The translations under genes and the position numbers were made by a program. A DNA stretch of 64,000 nucleotides. Source: Pelagibaculum spongiae (lineage in GTDB: Bacteria; Pseudomonadota; Gammaproteobacteria; Enterobacterales; Pelagibaculaceae). The notes beneath the pieces are model-generated. The model saw only the letters and a list, made by a program, of their open reading frames with translations, searched no databases and was not told the origin of the DNA. Position 1 is the stretch's first letter; every line of letters begins with the position of its first letter. Location: assembly GCF_003097315.1 (NCBI RefSeq), contig NZ_QDDL01000001.1, positions 62,001 to 126,000 on the forward strand, given 5' to 3'. Of the stretch, positions 17,701 to 24,141 are shown piece by piece.

Positions 17701-17816
17701 ATAGTTTTAATGAGCTTGCGTTATTACGCAGTAATGATTTAACGCCGAAAGCCGTTTCTGCAATTACTCGACTCGGCAATCGTTCGGGAGTCGATGCAAG
17801 CCTTTATTGCCAATAA
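14748..17816 (+). CDS. secreted trypsin-fold serine protease with C-terminal ankyrin repeats
   Basis: This 1022-residue exported protein has a signal peptide ending near YAA (about residue 22). Residues ~25-470 are beta-rich repeats containing paired Cys, probably Ig-like. A chymotrypsin-fold protease domain follows, with His506 in LTAGHC, Asp608 in FSDFALRD and Ser688 in GGESGSA. A coiled segment lies between the His and Asp. Residues ~745-960 contain ankyrin-like units (GDSVLHYAVRTNNVKIIEAL, GDTPLHVAINQG). A GAGG ribosome binding site precedes the ATG. Control by the upstream cyclic-di-GMP riboswitch suggests a role in surface life or host contact. The ankyrin-protease fusion is unusual for a secreted bacterial protein; the substrate is unknown. 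Confidence 0.85.
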   Translation: MPSRKKTALALFLSCYSLTSYAAVDVSITTSANSESSPVQQFNVSINSDVPLKYVEALEDSVEFCNQYFFLFSPETVNDKHFSFQKIYNYKNHKWANGSNLCVRIEDENGKQYAFASQDSISLAKPDFSLNQVITESVVSDLNTSGSQSLTSFKVEYIYQPNNANAPILFDLSGQLNSDVELTLTPANGSSASADSFKVTSRNGHWQLNDIPISVSADSRFTDHRFTISGTHPLAPDAVLFSQPLTLIGRNLNIDVYQKPQDPINEAVSASATSRWSIRTPVDIVKQRILLLSEANQCQSNNPTAELSIVIERDNYDFLTNPATHGKYACLQLEDKDGHLFTTDIGWVRKQAAAEIIISDDIAVTEQYFDQFSGYSIGTETLALNYISDEGYLTRERILEKCQTIDSGIPLNTDGFDFVLSEPSLHDHYVCLTANNGKGGVTAWLSDHKINLRDGIEVVHNTQARYPSTPYPTNLSIPEKLQNSTLNNIGCRGVLLSTDLALTAGHCQAPFFHPTNGTWGQSVRRTSYILAQDEQANSIYETTRADLITNYLDNIEEDADAKAAQREQLRADLKQTIDLYSKYVVSDFRTYISPYFGPRDTAERTFSDFALRDMATPYNGDTTTLNYAQPLVYTYPSDIHLTPGEFRGHGSHENSPMSGWRGGAIHTHLPPGGNAVQYVVVDTVGGESGSALWAYDANLDTYGVIGAVRGGGSWSSVWNHGRVTRQALAHSRAKGLQRRLDNASNNGDMFNYRDLRRALAKADNQHLTNIIDSGVNINLNADGEKDGWLLARAIDFAVAAHNKLLRRNNHDNQQRYEAHVNAIKTLMLGGADPRLTVSKPTKNMNIKAGDSVLHYAVRTNNVKIIEALWLNTTDFDFESISRTMINSAGDTPLHVAINQGVDLSIFKLLFTDASSDIFIDDAQGDNSLDKLLNQDSISDQHVEYIDWIGKAYSYEPISISHNGYITHQDWVPLLCHRIEYKGINYSFNELALLRSNDLTPKAVSAITRLGNRSGVDASLYCQ

Positions 17817-17867
17817 CAGAATAAACGTTTATCTCAAGACATAAGACTTTCTTGTTGTTTTAATCTT

Positions 17868-17898
17868 GTTGGCCAGAGAGCATCGCTCTCTGGCCAAC
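17868..17898 (+). terminator. perfect hairpin after the protease gene
   Basis: GTTGGCCAGAGAG and CTCTCTGGCCAAC form a perfect 13-bp stem with loop CATCG, 51 bases past the stop. It lacks a T run downstream on the plus strand but is the obvious 3' boundary. Confidence 0.65.
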
Positions 17899-17977
17899 TG
17901 ATAATCAACAAAACTGCCGCACCATTCAAAATTCACGAGCCAACAAATCAATGACTGACATTCCACTGGCGGCGATG

Positions 17978-18123
17978 ATCGTAATTTTTACGGCGCCTTT
18001 TGAGCAAGACTAGATCTTCACCACACAACCGCCCTCACCTAACGCAACGCGAAATTACATGCGTTCTTGATCATAGATATAATGATATTTACAGGCAGAA
18101 AAAAAAGAAACATTTGCAAAAGA
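17978..18123. repeat. S module copy 1
   Basis: This is about 145 bp of non-coding sequence nearly identical to 23084-23226, from ACGGCGCCTTTTGAGC through AAAGAAACATTTGC. It is placed immediately left of an E element in both cases. It contains ACCTAACGCAACGCG, which looks like an integron R''-L'' box. Confidence 0.85.
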
Positions 18124-18253
18124 AACACTTGCCACCCATAACAGAATCTGGTTAAAAACAAGATATTTTTATAAAGAGCAAACCAATACAACATCCAACC
18201 AGTTTACTCAAAAATTATTTTTTACCTTGCATAGCCATTCTTTTGGGTGGCAC
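18124..18253 (-). repeat. E element copy 3
   Basis: This full copy has left end AACACTTGCCACCC, internal CTGGTT and AACCAG arms, and right end GGGTGGCAC. It forms the left boundary of the group II intron fragment. Confidence 0.9.
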
Positions 18254-18568
18254 TGTCTTTCTTAAAGCTGGCCGAATTAATTGGCATGATAAATCTTTGA
18301 TTAAATTCAAGCGACAAGTCAGAAAATTAACTAACCGAAATTGGGGTGTCTCAATGAAATACCAACTGTTTAAAATCAGTCAGTATTTACGAGGCTGGAT
18401 TAATTACTATGGAATTGCCAGCGGCTATCAAAAGTGTGTGGAGTTGGATCACTGGATCCGACGACGTGTACGAATGGCTTATTGGCGACAGTGGCGTAAA
18501 CCACGAACCAAAGTAAGAAGTCTGATTCGATTGGGCGTCCCGATTCACACGGCGGTAGGTTGTGGAGA
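18254..18568 (+). pseudogene. group II intron reverse transcriptase/maturase C-terminal fragment
   Basis: An open frame encodes only the maturase X-domain end of a group II intron protein, with VRKLTNRNWGVSMKYQ, YLRGWINYYGIA, RRRVRMAYWRQWRKPRTKVR and LIRLGVPIHTAVGCG. It is similar to class C (bacterial C) proteins. The N-terminal RT domain is missing and the frame runs straight into E sequence on both sides, so the fragment is cut exactly at element borders. Its strand is opposite to that of the island genes, the orientation expected for attC-inserting class C introns. No domain V RNA was found. It is not expected to be functional. Confidence 0.85.
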
Positions 18569-18698
18569 AACACTTGCCACCCATAACAGAATCTGGTTAA
18601 AAACAAGATATTTTTATAAAAAGCAAACCAATAAATTATTCAACCAGTTTACCCATAAATTATTTTTCATCTTACATAGTCATTTTTTTGGGTGGCAC
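18569..18698 (-). repeat. E element copy 4
   Basis: This full copy has AACACTTGCCACCC at the left and GGGTGGCAC at the right. It truncates the maturase fragment after AVGCG and is followed almost at once by a half copy. Confidence 0.9.
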
Positions 18699-18708
18699 TA
18701 TTTTTTCA

Positions 18709-18766
18709 CAACCAGTTTACTCATAAATTATTTCTTACCTTGCATAGTCATTCTTTTGGGTGGCAC
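18709..18766 (-). repeat. E element right-half copy
   Basis: Only the right half is present. It starts exactly at the internal AACCAG arm and continues through ATAAATTATTTCTTACC to GGGTGGCAC. Confidence 0.85.
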
Positions 18767-18839
18767 TGTTTTTTTTCTTATCGGTATAAAGGGGGCAACA
18801 TCGAATCCCATCTCAATTTTCAAGCTAGCTTTTGGAACG

Positions 18840-18969
18840 AACACTTGCCACCCATAACAGAATCTGGTTAAAAACAAGATATTTTTATAAAGAGCAAACC
18901 AATAAAACACCTAACCAGTTTACTCATAAATTATTTTTTACCTTGCATAGTCATTCTTTTGGGTGGCAT
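18840..18969 (-). repeat. E element copy 5
   Basis: This full copy lies 37 bases beyond the stop of the duplicated-domain gene at 19006, in the usual position downstream of a minus-strand gene. Confidence 0.9.
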
Positions 18970-19005
18970 GGCTTTTCTCGTTTTCGGCTACTCGATTAGG
19001 TTAAA

Positions 19006-20076
19006 TTAAAGTAAATCTAGCATTTCTTTTTTCTTTAAACCAAATTCACCATCATCAATCAACCCTTCATTTTTTAATATATTCAATTGCCTGATTCGAT
19101 CTGCAACATCATTAGTAGAATTCTTTTGTAAACTTTGTCTTGGTGCGAAAACCCCTACCTCTCCCGCTGAATTAATTTTAATTAATTGATCAATTTTTTC
19201 GATTCCTCTCGTTACATCTTCACTAGAAATATCTAAGTTGTTGCTCGCTATTTTTTCAAATATTTTTTTTAAATTTCTTTCGTTGCTGGCAACTTTTTCA
19301 TTTTCAAGATAAAGAGATGAAAACTCATTAAGCTCATCTTTGTCAATCATTTCATATCTTACTGTTAGAGTACCAGCTGGCTTAACAACCATCATGTATA
19401 TAAGAGCAACAATGCCTATTAATATAAAACATAACAGAAGTGCGACGACAAAAGCTATCGCACCCCACTGCCCTTGCTGATAATTTTGAGATATGACTGA
19501 ATACCCTTTTCTTTTCAATTCTTTGGAATCATTTTCAAAGGCGATTATTGCACTAGCCTCAGTGCCTTGATATGTTTTTACTAACATATCTACAGGATTG
19601 TTTTGTAAATCTTGCTTTCGTACTAAAATCTCAACCTCTCTTACTGAATTTATTTTAATCAATTGATTAATTTTTTTGATCCCTTCTGCTATATCTTCAC
19701 TAGAAACATCTAAATTATTATGCGCTGTTTTTTCAAATAGTTTTTTTAAATTCTTTTTATTTCCGACAACTTTTTCATTTTCAAGATAAAGAGATACAAA
19801 CTCATCAAGCTCTTCTTTATTAATTATTTTATATCTTACTGTTAGAGTGCCATCTGGTTTAACAACCGTCATGTATATAAGAGCGGCGATCCCTACTAAT
19901 ATAAAACATAATAGAAGTGCGATGATGAAAGCTACCGCACCCCACTGCCCTTGCTGATAATTTTGAGATATGACTGAATACCCTTTTCTTTTCAATTCTT
20001 TGGAGTCATTTTCAAAGGTGATTGTTGCGTTGGCCTCAGTGCCCTGATATGTTTTTACTAATGTATCGCATTCCAT
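19006..20076 (-). CDS. membrane protein with internally duplicated domain and C-terminal SHOCT domain
   Basis: This 356-residue protein contains two near-identical ~165-residue units. Each starts VKTYQGTEA, then FENDSKELKRKGYSVISQNYQ, a hydrophobic membrane segment (…FILVGIAALIYMTVV…), a KPxGTLTVRY strand and a helical tail ending in IKKINQLIKINS. The C-terminus (IRQLNILKNEGLIDDGEFG and KKKEMLDLL) is a SHOCT oligomerisation motif. The units are also close at DNA level, so the duplication is recent. ATG at 20076 has an AAGGA binding site. It is a cassette-like single gene with E copy 5 directly downstream. No function is known. Confidence 0.75.
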   Translation of the reverse strand: MECDTLVKTYQGTEANATITFENDSKELKRKGYSVISQNYQQGQWGAVAFIIALLLCFILVGIAALIYMTVVKPDGTLTVRYKIINKEELDEFVSLYLENEKVVGNKKNLKKLFEKTAHNNLDVSSEDIAEGIKKINQLIKINSVREVEILVRKQDLQNNPVDMLVKTYQGTEASAIIAFENDSKELKRKGYSVISQNYQQGQWGAIAFVVALLLCFILIGIVALIYMMVVKPAGTLTVRYEMIDKDELNEFSSLYLENEKVASNERNLKKIFEKIASNNLDISSEDVTRGIEKIDQLIKINSAGEVGVFAPRQSLQKNSTNDVADRIRQLNILKNEGLIDDGEFGLKKKEMLDLL

Positions 20077-20170
20077 TTTATTTCCTTGCTGTTCTAGTAG
20101 ATTAAATTCTATATTATGGGGGGGTGAATTTAAGAAGATAACTTATGTGGCTTCTCTGCTTCAAATACAC

Positions 20171-20243
20171 AAAAACTTGCCACCCACAACCACACTTGGC
20201 AACGAATACTTACGAACACTTGCCACCCATAACAGGATCTGGT
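20171..20243 (-). repeat. two E element left-end fragments
   Basis: AACTTGCCACCCACAACCAC…CTTGG (20171-20200) and AACACTTGCCACCCATAACA…CTGGT (20215-20243) are left ends only. Both break off at the CTTGG/CTGGT internal arm, and they are stacked before a full copy. Confidence 0.8.
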
Positions 20244-20249
20244 CACAGA

Positions 20250-20379
20250 AACACTTGCCACCCACAATTATATCTGACCAAGAATAAGATATTTTTATAA
20301 AAAGAAAACCAATAAATCATTCAACCAGCTTACTCATAAGTTATTTTTCACCTTGCATAGTCATTTTTTTTGGTGGCAC
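20250..20379 (-). repeat. E element copy 6
   Basis: This full copy on the minus strand begins with AAGAAACAGTGCCACC and ends GGGTGGCAAGTGTTTCT, so its outer heptads are complementary. It lies about 50 bases after the GIY-YIG gene stop. Confidence 0.88.
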
Positions 20380-20407
20380 TGTTTCTTGTGCTAAAAATGT
20401 GACAGTG

Positions 20408-20437
20408 TTAGCTGCCTGGCTCAAGTGCTTGTTAGGT
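20408..20437 (-). repeat. integron attC-like half site (R''-L'')
   Basis: On the minus strand this reads ACCTAACAAGCACTTGAGCC, the typical R''-L'' start of an integron attC site. The GIY-YIG stop codon TAA lies inside the R'' box, which is common in gene cassettes. The matching R' box is at 21337-21343. Confidence 0.55.
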
Positions 20438-21316
20438 TTTGTTAACCAGTCGATTTTCTATAGTTTTCAAAAGTTCACCATCAGTGGTTTTCCAACTTTG
20501 CGGCCCGCTCCGGCTATTACCAGCAACTAAATCAGCGGCAGAAGATGATGAACTAAAAAGCTTATCTTTTAACAAAAGATAGTAGCCTCCTTTATCTTCA
20601 AGCATCCCGTCATCAAGCATTTGAGTTTTAATAATTAAATTTTTGTTTGATAGGCTCGTTGATGCTGCACGACTTAATTGTGAATTACTTAAAAGAATAA
20701 AACCATCGTCAGTAACTCTTCCGTTGGCGATTAAGCCATTTGTTTGAAAACTAAATTCATAATTCATGATTAAATCATTTTGGCTGGCGCTTTCTAACGT
20801 CACACTAGAGGATATTGATTCTAAAATCCTATGGCTTAAACTGCCCAGTACAATTCGGATATTATCAATAAACTCTTCCATTGCCGCAGCTTCTGCTCGC
20901 GGCAAACTTGATTTCGTAGGAATATTACTATTTTCTAATTCATACCTATCTGCATGCTTGCTGATTTCTACCAGTCGCGCCTCGAGATATTTGATATGTC
21001 CTTTTGTTAAGCTTTCGTCTTTACTTGTAAAAATGATAACTTCATTCCAGAACTCTTTCTTTCTATCGTGGTCTGCTAGACGCTTGAAAACATCTTCAGA
21101 CTCGCCAATATATGCGACGTTGTCGTCTCCATTTGAATTTTCAAATAAAAAATAAATTCCAGGTCTTCTACATTCATCCCACGAACCTAATTCAGAAAAT
21201 CTACTGCGGGGACAGGCAAGCGCTTGACCTGACCAATTTGCAATTTCAACATGGCGCAGTCCTGCAGGACTTCCATCCGCTAAAAATATTTTAATACTTC
21301 GGCCAAACTTGGGCAT
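20432..21316 (-). CDS. GIY-YIG nuclease-family protein with DUF4357-like C-terminus
   Basis: The 294-residue protein has a GIY-YIG endonuclease domain at about residues 40-135. RPGIYFLFENSNGDDNVAYIGES supplies the two Tyr strands, DVFKRLADHD the helix with Arg, and the conserved Glu lies in YLEARLVEIS. The C-terminal half (ANGRVTDDGFILLSNSQLSR…) fits DUF4357. Such proteins are common in accessory islands and are thought to act in DNA restriction or defence, but the target is unknown. ATG at 21316 is 20 bases from a GTTAGGT box, and the stop overlaps an ACCTAAC box, the geometry of an integron gene cassette. Confidence 0.85.
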   Translation of the reverse strand: MPKFGRSIKIFLADGSPAGLRHVEIANWSGQALACPRSRFSELGSWDECRRPGIYFLFENSNGDDNVAYIGESEDVFKRLADHDRKKEFWNEVIIFTSKDESLTKGHIKYLEARLVEISKHADRYELENSNIPTKSSLPRAEAAAMEEFIDNIRIVLGSLSHRILESISSSVTLESASQNDLIMNYEFSFQTNGLIANGRVTDDGFILLSNSQLSRAASTSLSNKNLIIKTQMLDDGMLEDKGGYYLLLKDKLFSSSSSAADLVAGNSRSGPQSWKTTDGELLKTIENRLVNKT

Positions 21317-21336
21317 GTTCTCGATACTTCCTGTAA

Positions 21337-21343
21337 ACCTAAC
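21337..21343 (-). promoter_or_regulatory. integron R'-like core site GTTAGGT
   Basis: On the minus strand GTTAGGT fits GTTRRRY, preceded by AGGTTGTT. It lies 20 bases upstream of the GIY-YIG start and is the exact complement of the ACCTAAC box at the gene's 3' end. Confidence 0.55.
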
Positions 21344-21673
21344 AACAACCTATAAATATGAAAACAGGATTCCACTTTAAAGTTACCGAAACCCGCTAGC
21401 TGACTGGCTTTGCCCCGCTTTCACTTGATGCAAGCGAGCCTATAATCTGAATCCGTATATGTCAATTGACTGATCTAACAGCAAAATTCCTTATAAGTAG
21501 CGCCCATCGCATAATGCCAGTAACCAATTGATTTTTAGCTTCTAATTTGATGTTCTCAAATGACATATGCGGCGTTGACTATTGATAAAAATACAAAGTA
21601 GGTCTGCTACGCCTAATCCATAACCCTTAACCCTTAACAACCCAGCCCAGCACACTCAGCCCAGCACAACCAC

Positions 21674-21710
21674 AAAAAATGCCGATCAGTTTAACTGGTC
21701 GGCATTTTTT
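21674..21710 (-). terminator. copy of the glyA terminator
   Basis: AAAAAATGCCGA(T)C and G(G)TCGGCATTTTTT form a strong bidirectional intrinsic terminator carried along with the duplicated glyA flank. Confidence 0.85.
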
Positions 21711-21780
21711 GTAATGCGTTTAAAAGCTGAGTGTTAGCGCTCCGTTTTAACCCGCCGTGCTAATACCGGAAATCAAAACG

Positions 21781-21910
21781 AACACTTGCCACCCATAATC
21801 GTACTTAGCCAAAAACAAGTTATTTTTATAAAGAGCAAACCAATAAATCGATCGACTAGTTTACTCATAAATTATTTTTCACTTTGTATCGCTATCCCTT
21901 TGGGTGGCAT
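21781..21910 (-). repeat. E element copy 7
   Basis: This full copy abuts the end of the duplicated glyA flank (5 bases apart) and lies 70 bases downstream of the Sel1 gene stop. Confidence 0.9.
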
Positions 21911-21980
21911 GGTTTTTTGTGGTTTTTCTTCTGTTTTGTTATTTTTTTATCTTGCTTAACGCCTCTGCCGAAGCTGTCCA

Positions 21981-22889
21981 TCACTCCGAGACTCCGAGAT
22001 TGTATTGGGCATCGGCATATCCTTGCTTGGCTGCTTTCTGAAACCATTTTACGGCTTCAAAGCGATCCTGTTTAACGCCTTCACCTGAGTCGTACGCCAA
22101 CCCAATAAAAAACTGAGCTCCAGCATGCCCTTGTTCGGCCGCTTTTCTGAACCACTGTACTGCCTCAAAGCGATCCTGTTTAACGCCTTCACCTGAATCG
22201 TACGCCGTCCCAATAAAAAACTGAGCTTCTGCGTATCCTTGTTCGGCCGCTTTTCTGAACCACTGTACTGCCTCAAAGCGATCCTGTTTGACACCTTCAC
22301 CTGAATCGTACAAAGCTCCGAGGAGGGTCTGAGCTTCGACATGCCCTTGTTCGGCCGCTTTTCTGAACCACTGTGCTGCCTTAAAATCATCCTGCTTAAC
22401 GCCTTCACCGTTGGCATAAGCGATCCCGAGAGTGTATTGAGCGTCGGCATCCCCTTGCTTGGCCGCTTTTCTGAACCACTGTGCTGCCTTAAAATCATCC
22501 TGCTTAACGCCTTCACCGTTGGCATAAGCGATCCCGAGGTTGTATTGAGCGTTGGTATGCCCTTGTTCGGCCGCTTTTCTGAACCACTGTGCTGCCTCAA
22601 AACGATCCTGCTTAACTCCTATGCCTTCGTTGTACATCAGTCCTGTGAAATATTGAGCGTCGGAATGCCCTTGCTTGGCCGCTTTTCTGAACCACTGTGC
22701 TGCCTTAAAACCATCCTGTTTAACGCCTTTACCGGTAGCATAATCGATCCCAAGGTTGTATTGAGCGCTGGCATCTCCTTGTTCAGCCAATGGCTCAAGG
22801 ATGCACTTCACATCATCTTTAGCGCAATCCAGATCAGCCGCATGCGCTACGGGCATCACGAACAACAATATCCATATAAACCACTTCAT
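21981..22889 (-). CDS. secreted Sel1-like repeat protein
   Basis: This 302-residue exported protein has a signal peptide (MKWFIWILLFVMPVAHAAD). Seven Sel1 repeats of 36 residues plus a partial eighth follow, each of the form AQYNLGIAYANGEGVKQD then FKAAQWFRKAAEQG. Sel1 repeats make alpha-solenoids used for protein-protein contacts. The 108-bp DNA repeats are so alike that the gene must be recently expanded or homogenised, and repeat number may vary between strains. An AGGAT binding site precedes the ATG. It is a single gene between E copies 7 and 8. Confidence 0.88.
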   Translation of the reverse strand: MKWFIWILLFVMPVAHAADLDCAKDDVKCILEPLAEQGDASAQYNLGIDYATGKGVKQDGFKAAQWFRKAAKQGHSDAQYFTGLMYNEGIGVKQDRFEAAQWFRKAAEQGHTNAQYNLGIAYANGEGVKQDDFKAAQWFRKAAKQGDADAQYTLGIAYANGEGVKQDDFKAAQWFRKAAEQGHVEAQTLLGALYDSGEGVKQDRFEAVQWFRKAAEQGYAEAQFFIGTAYDSGEGVKQDRFEAVQWFRKAAEQGHAGAQFFIGLAYDSGEGVKQDRFEAVKWFQKAAKQGYADAQYNLGVSE

Positions 22890-22937
22890 CTTTACATCCT
22901 GATTAATTCACCGGCCACTAGTATATTTGCCTTAAGA

Positions 22938-23066
22938 AACACTTGCACCCATAACAGAATCTGGTTAAAAACAAGATATTTTTATAAAGAGCAAACCAAT
23001 ACAACATCCAACCAGTTTACTCATAAATTATTTTTTACCTTGCATAGCCATTCTTTTGGGTGGCAC
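22938..23066 (-). repeat. E element copy 8
   Basis: This full copy has a one-base loss in the left arm (GCACCC). It lies 48 bases upstream of the Sel1 gene start. Confidence 0.9.
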
Positions 23067-23083
23067 TATTTTTCTTTACGGCG

Positions 23084-23226
23084 CCTTTTGAGCAAGACTA
23101 GATCTTCACCACACAACCGCCCTCACCTAACGCAACGCGAAATTACATGCGCTCTTGATCATAGATATAATGATATTTACAGGCAGAAAAAAAAGAAACA
23201 TTTGCAAAAGAAACACTTGCTAAAGA
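23084..23226. repeat. S module copy 2
   Basis: This near-identical copy of 17978-18123 fills the whole space between E copies 8 and 9. No ORF of note is inside. Near its right end AAAGAAACACTTGC is repeated with a 15-base period, a stutter of the E left end. Confidence 0.85.
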
Positions 23227-23356
23227 AACACTTGCCACCCATAACAGAATCTGGTTAAAAACAAGATATTTTTATAAAGAGCAAACCAATACAACATCCA
23301 ACCAGTTTACTCATAAATTATTTTTTACCTTGCATAGCCATTCCTTTGGGTGGCAC
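23227..23356 (-). repeat. E element copy 9
   Basis: This full copy lies 26 bases past the stop of the small unknown gene at 23382. Confidence 0.9.
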
Positions 23357-23381
23357 TGTTTTTCTGTTTTTTTTCACGCAC

Positions 23382-23687
23382 CTACCTTACGATTTTTTTC
23401 TCCATGCCCCAGCCAGGCTGAGAGGTTTTTACGCCTTTATGCTCGCTAGTTGCAGTAAAATGAAATATTACCCGACCTTGCCACTCTCCAGTTGTTTGAA
23501 TATGGTAACCAGTAATTTTACCACCAAAATATGAAGGCTTTATTTGAGCTTTGTGGAGAAATATGTCACCACCAATAAGACCTTCTGCCACTTCGATTGA
23601 AACCTTCCAATAACCACTTTCCCAATTTTGAGACGTTTTGTCTGTACGAGTAAACCGCAGCTCTTTTTCTATGAGGTGTATCTGCAT
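23382..23687 (-). CDS. small unknown cassette protein
   Basis: This is about 101 residues, starting MQIHLIEKELRFTRTDK and rich in beta-type segments (GYWKVSIEVAEGLIGGDIF, GRVIFHFTATSEHKG). There is no signal peptide or membrane segment. I chose the ATG at 23687 because GGAAG lies 7 bases upstream; a Met at 23699 has no binding site. A GTTATCA box lies 17 bases upstream of this start, matching the leader length of the neighbouring cassettes, and E copy 9 follows the stop. The family is not recognised. Confidence 0.6.
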   Translation of the reverse strand: MQIHLIEKELRFTRTDKTSQNWESGYWKVSIEVAEGLIGGDIFLHKAQIKPSYFGGKITGYHIQTTGEWQGRVIFHFTATSEHKGVKTSQPGWGMEKKIVR

Positions 23688-23769
23688 GGCAGCTTCCATT
23701 TAGATGATAACGCCAATATTGTGGGGCGCGTAAGCATCCCAGTGCCGTAGGTAAGATCACGAATGCCTT

Positions 23770-23776
23770 GTTAAAT
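23770..23776 (-). repeat. integron R''-like box ATTTAAC
   Basis: On the minus strand ATTTAAC then AAGGCATTC begins 6 bases after the stop of the 23783 gene. It is the exact complement of the GTTAAAT box in front of the same gene. About 65 bases on, GGC-GTTATCA precedes the next gene, so the interval has attC length. Confidence 0.5.
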
Positions 23777-23782
23777 TTTGAT

Positions 23783-24091
23783 CTAGCCTTCCATTGAGAT
23801 TTCTTCAATGCCACCACTTTCATCGAACCTTACACTGACAACATAATCAGTGATTTCATGTGGTAATGAAAAATCATAAGCTAGCCCTTCATCCCAGCAT
23901 GATTTGAATACTAAAGATTCAAGCACTTGGTTATTTGTAGGCTTTTTAAACCCAATAGCCTTTACCCAGTCAGAATCATTTAATTCCTCAAGATGGTGCT
24001 GAATAAATAAATCTACACCACATTCGCCAATGCCTGTTCCGGAGGATGCTTTAATAGCCATTAAAGCTTTTTCTTTTTTATTTAAATCCAT
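23783..24091 (-). CDS. small unknown cassette protein
   Basis: This is about 102 residues, starting MDLNKKEKALMAIKASSG, followed by a helical middle (DLFIQHHLEELNDSDWVKAIG) and a beta C-terminus (ITDYVVSVRFDESGGIEEIS). There is no signal peptide. The ATG at 24091 has a GGGACAAG binding site; the longer frame needs a TTG at 24124. GTTAAAT lies 18 bases upstream and ATTTAAC 6 bases downstream, so this is the best-formed integron-type cassette in the window. The small acidic immunity-like character is only an impression; function is unknown. Confidence 0.6.
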   Translation of the reverse strand: MDLNKKEKALMAIKASSGTGIGECGVDLFIQHHLEELNDSDWVKAIGFKKPTNNQVLESLVFKSCWDEGLAYDFSLPHEITDYVVSVRFDESGGIEEISMEG

Positions 24092-24109
24092 GAAACTTGT
24101 CCCGGAGAA

Positions 24110-24116
24110 ATTTAAC
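24110..24116 (-). promoter_or_regulatory. integron R'-like core site GTTAAAT
   Basis: On the minus strand GGCGGC-GTTAAAT fits GTTRRRY and lies 18 bases before the ATG at 24091, only about 25 bases after the stop of the previous gene. Confidence 0.5.
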
Positions 24117-24141
24117 GCCGCCAACCCGCTCTGTTTTTTTC

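Larger units (their letters stand above)
21333..21775 (-). repeat. duplicated glyA 3' flank, copy 1
   Basis: About 440 bp here closely match 25966-26479, from CCTAACA(A/G)CAACCT through the glyA terminator to the glyA stop codon GAAATCA. The right copy has 31 extra bases near its left end and a longer heptamer array. The repeats bracket a 4.2-kb block with the Sel1, SH3, TPR-like and two unknown genes. Confidence 0.9.

Noticed and set aside
18243-18857. 204-residue ORF as an intact gene
   Set aside because: Only residues between the E copies are maturase-like; the rest is translated E sequence.
22938-23066. Tus-binding Ter sites inside E (ATGTTGTA on the minus strand)
   Set aside because: Only eight core bases match and the following AACTA needed for Ter is TTGG; every E copy would have to be a Ter site.
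22341-23258. 305-codon plus-strand ORF across the Sel1 gene and E copies 8 and 9
   Set aside because: It is the antisense of the Sel1 repeats joined to E sequence; the repeat periodicity explains its openness.
23566-23823. 85-codon minus-strand ORF spanning two small cassette genes
   Set aside because: It overlaps both better-supported genes in another frame and lacks a plausible start context.
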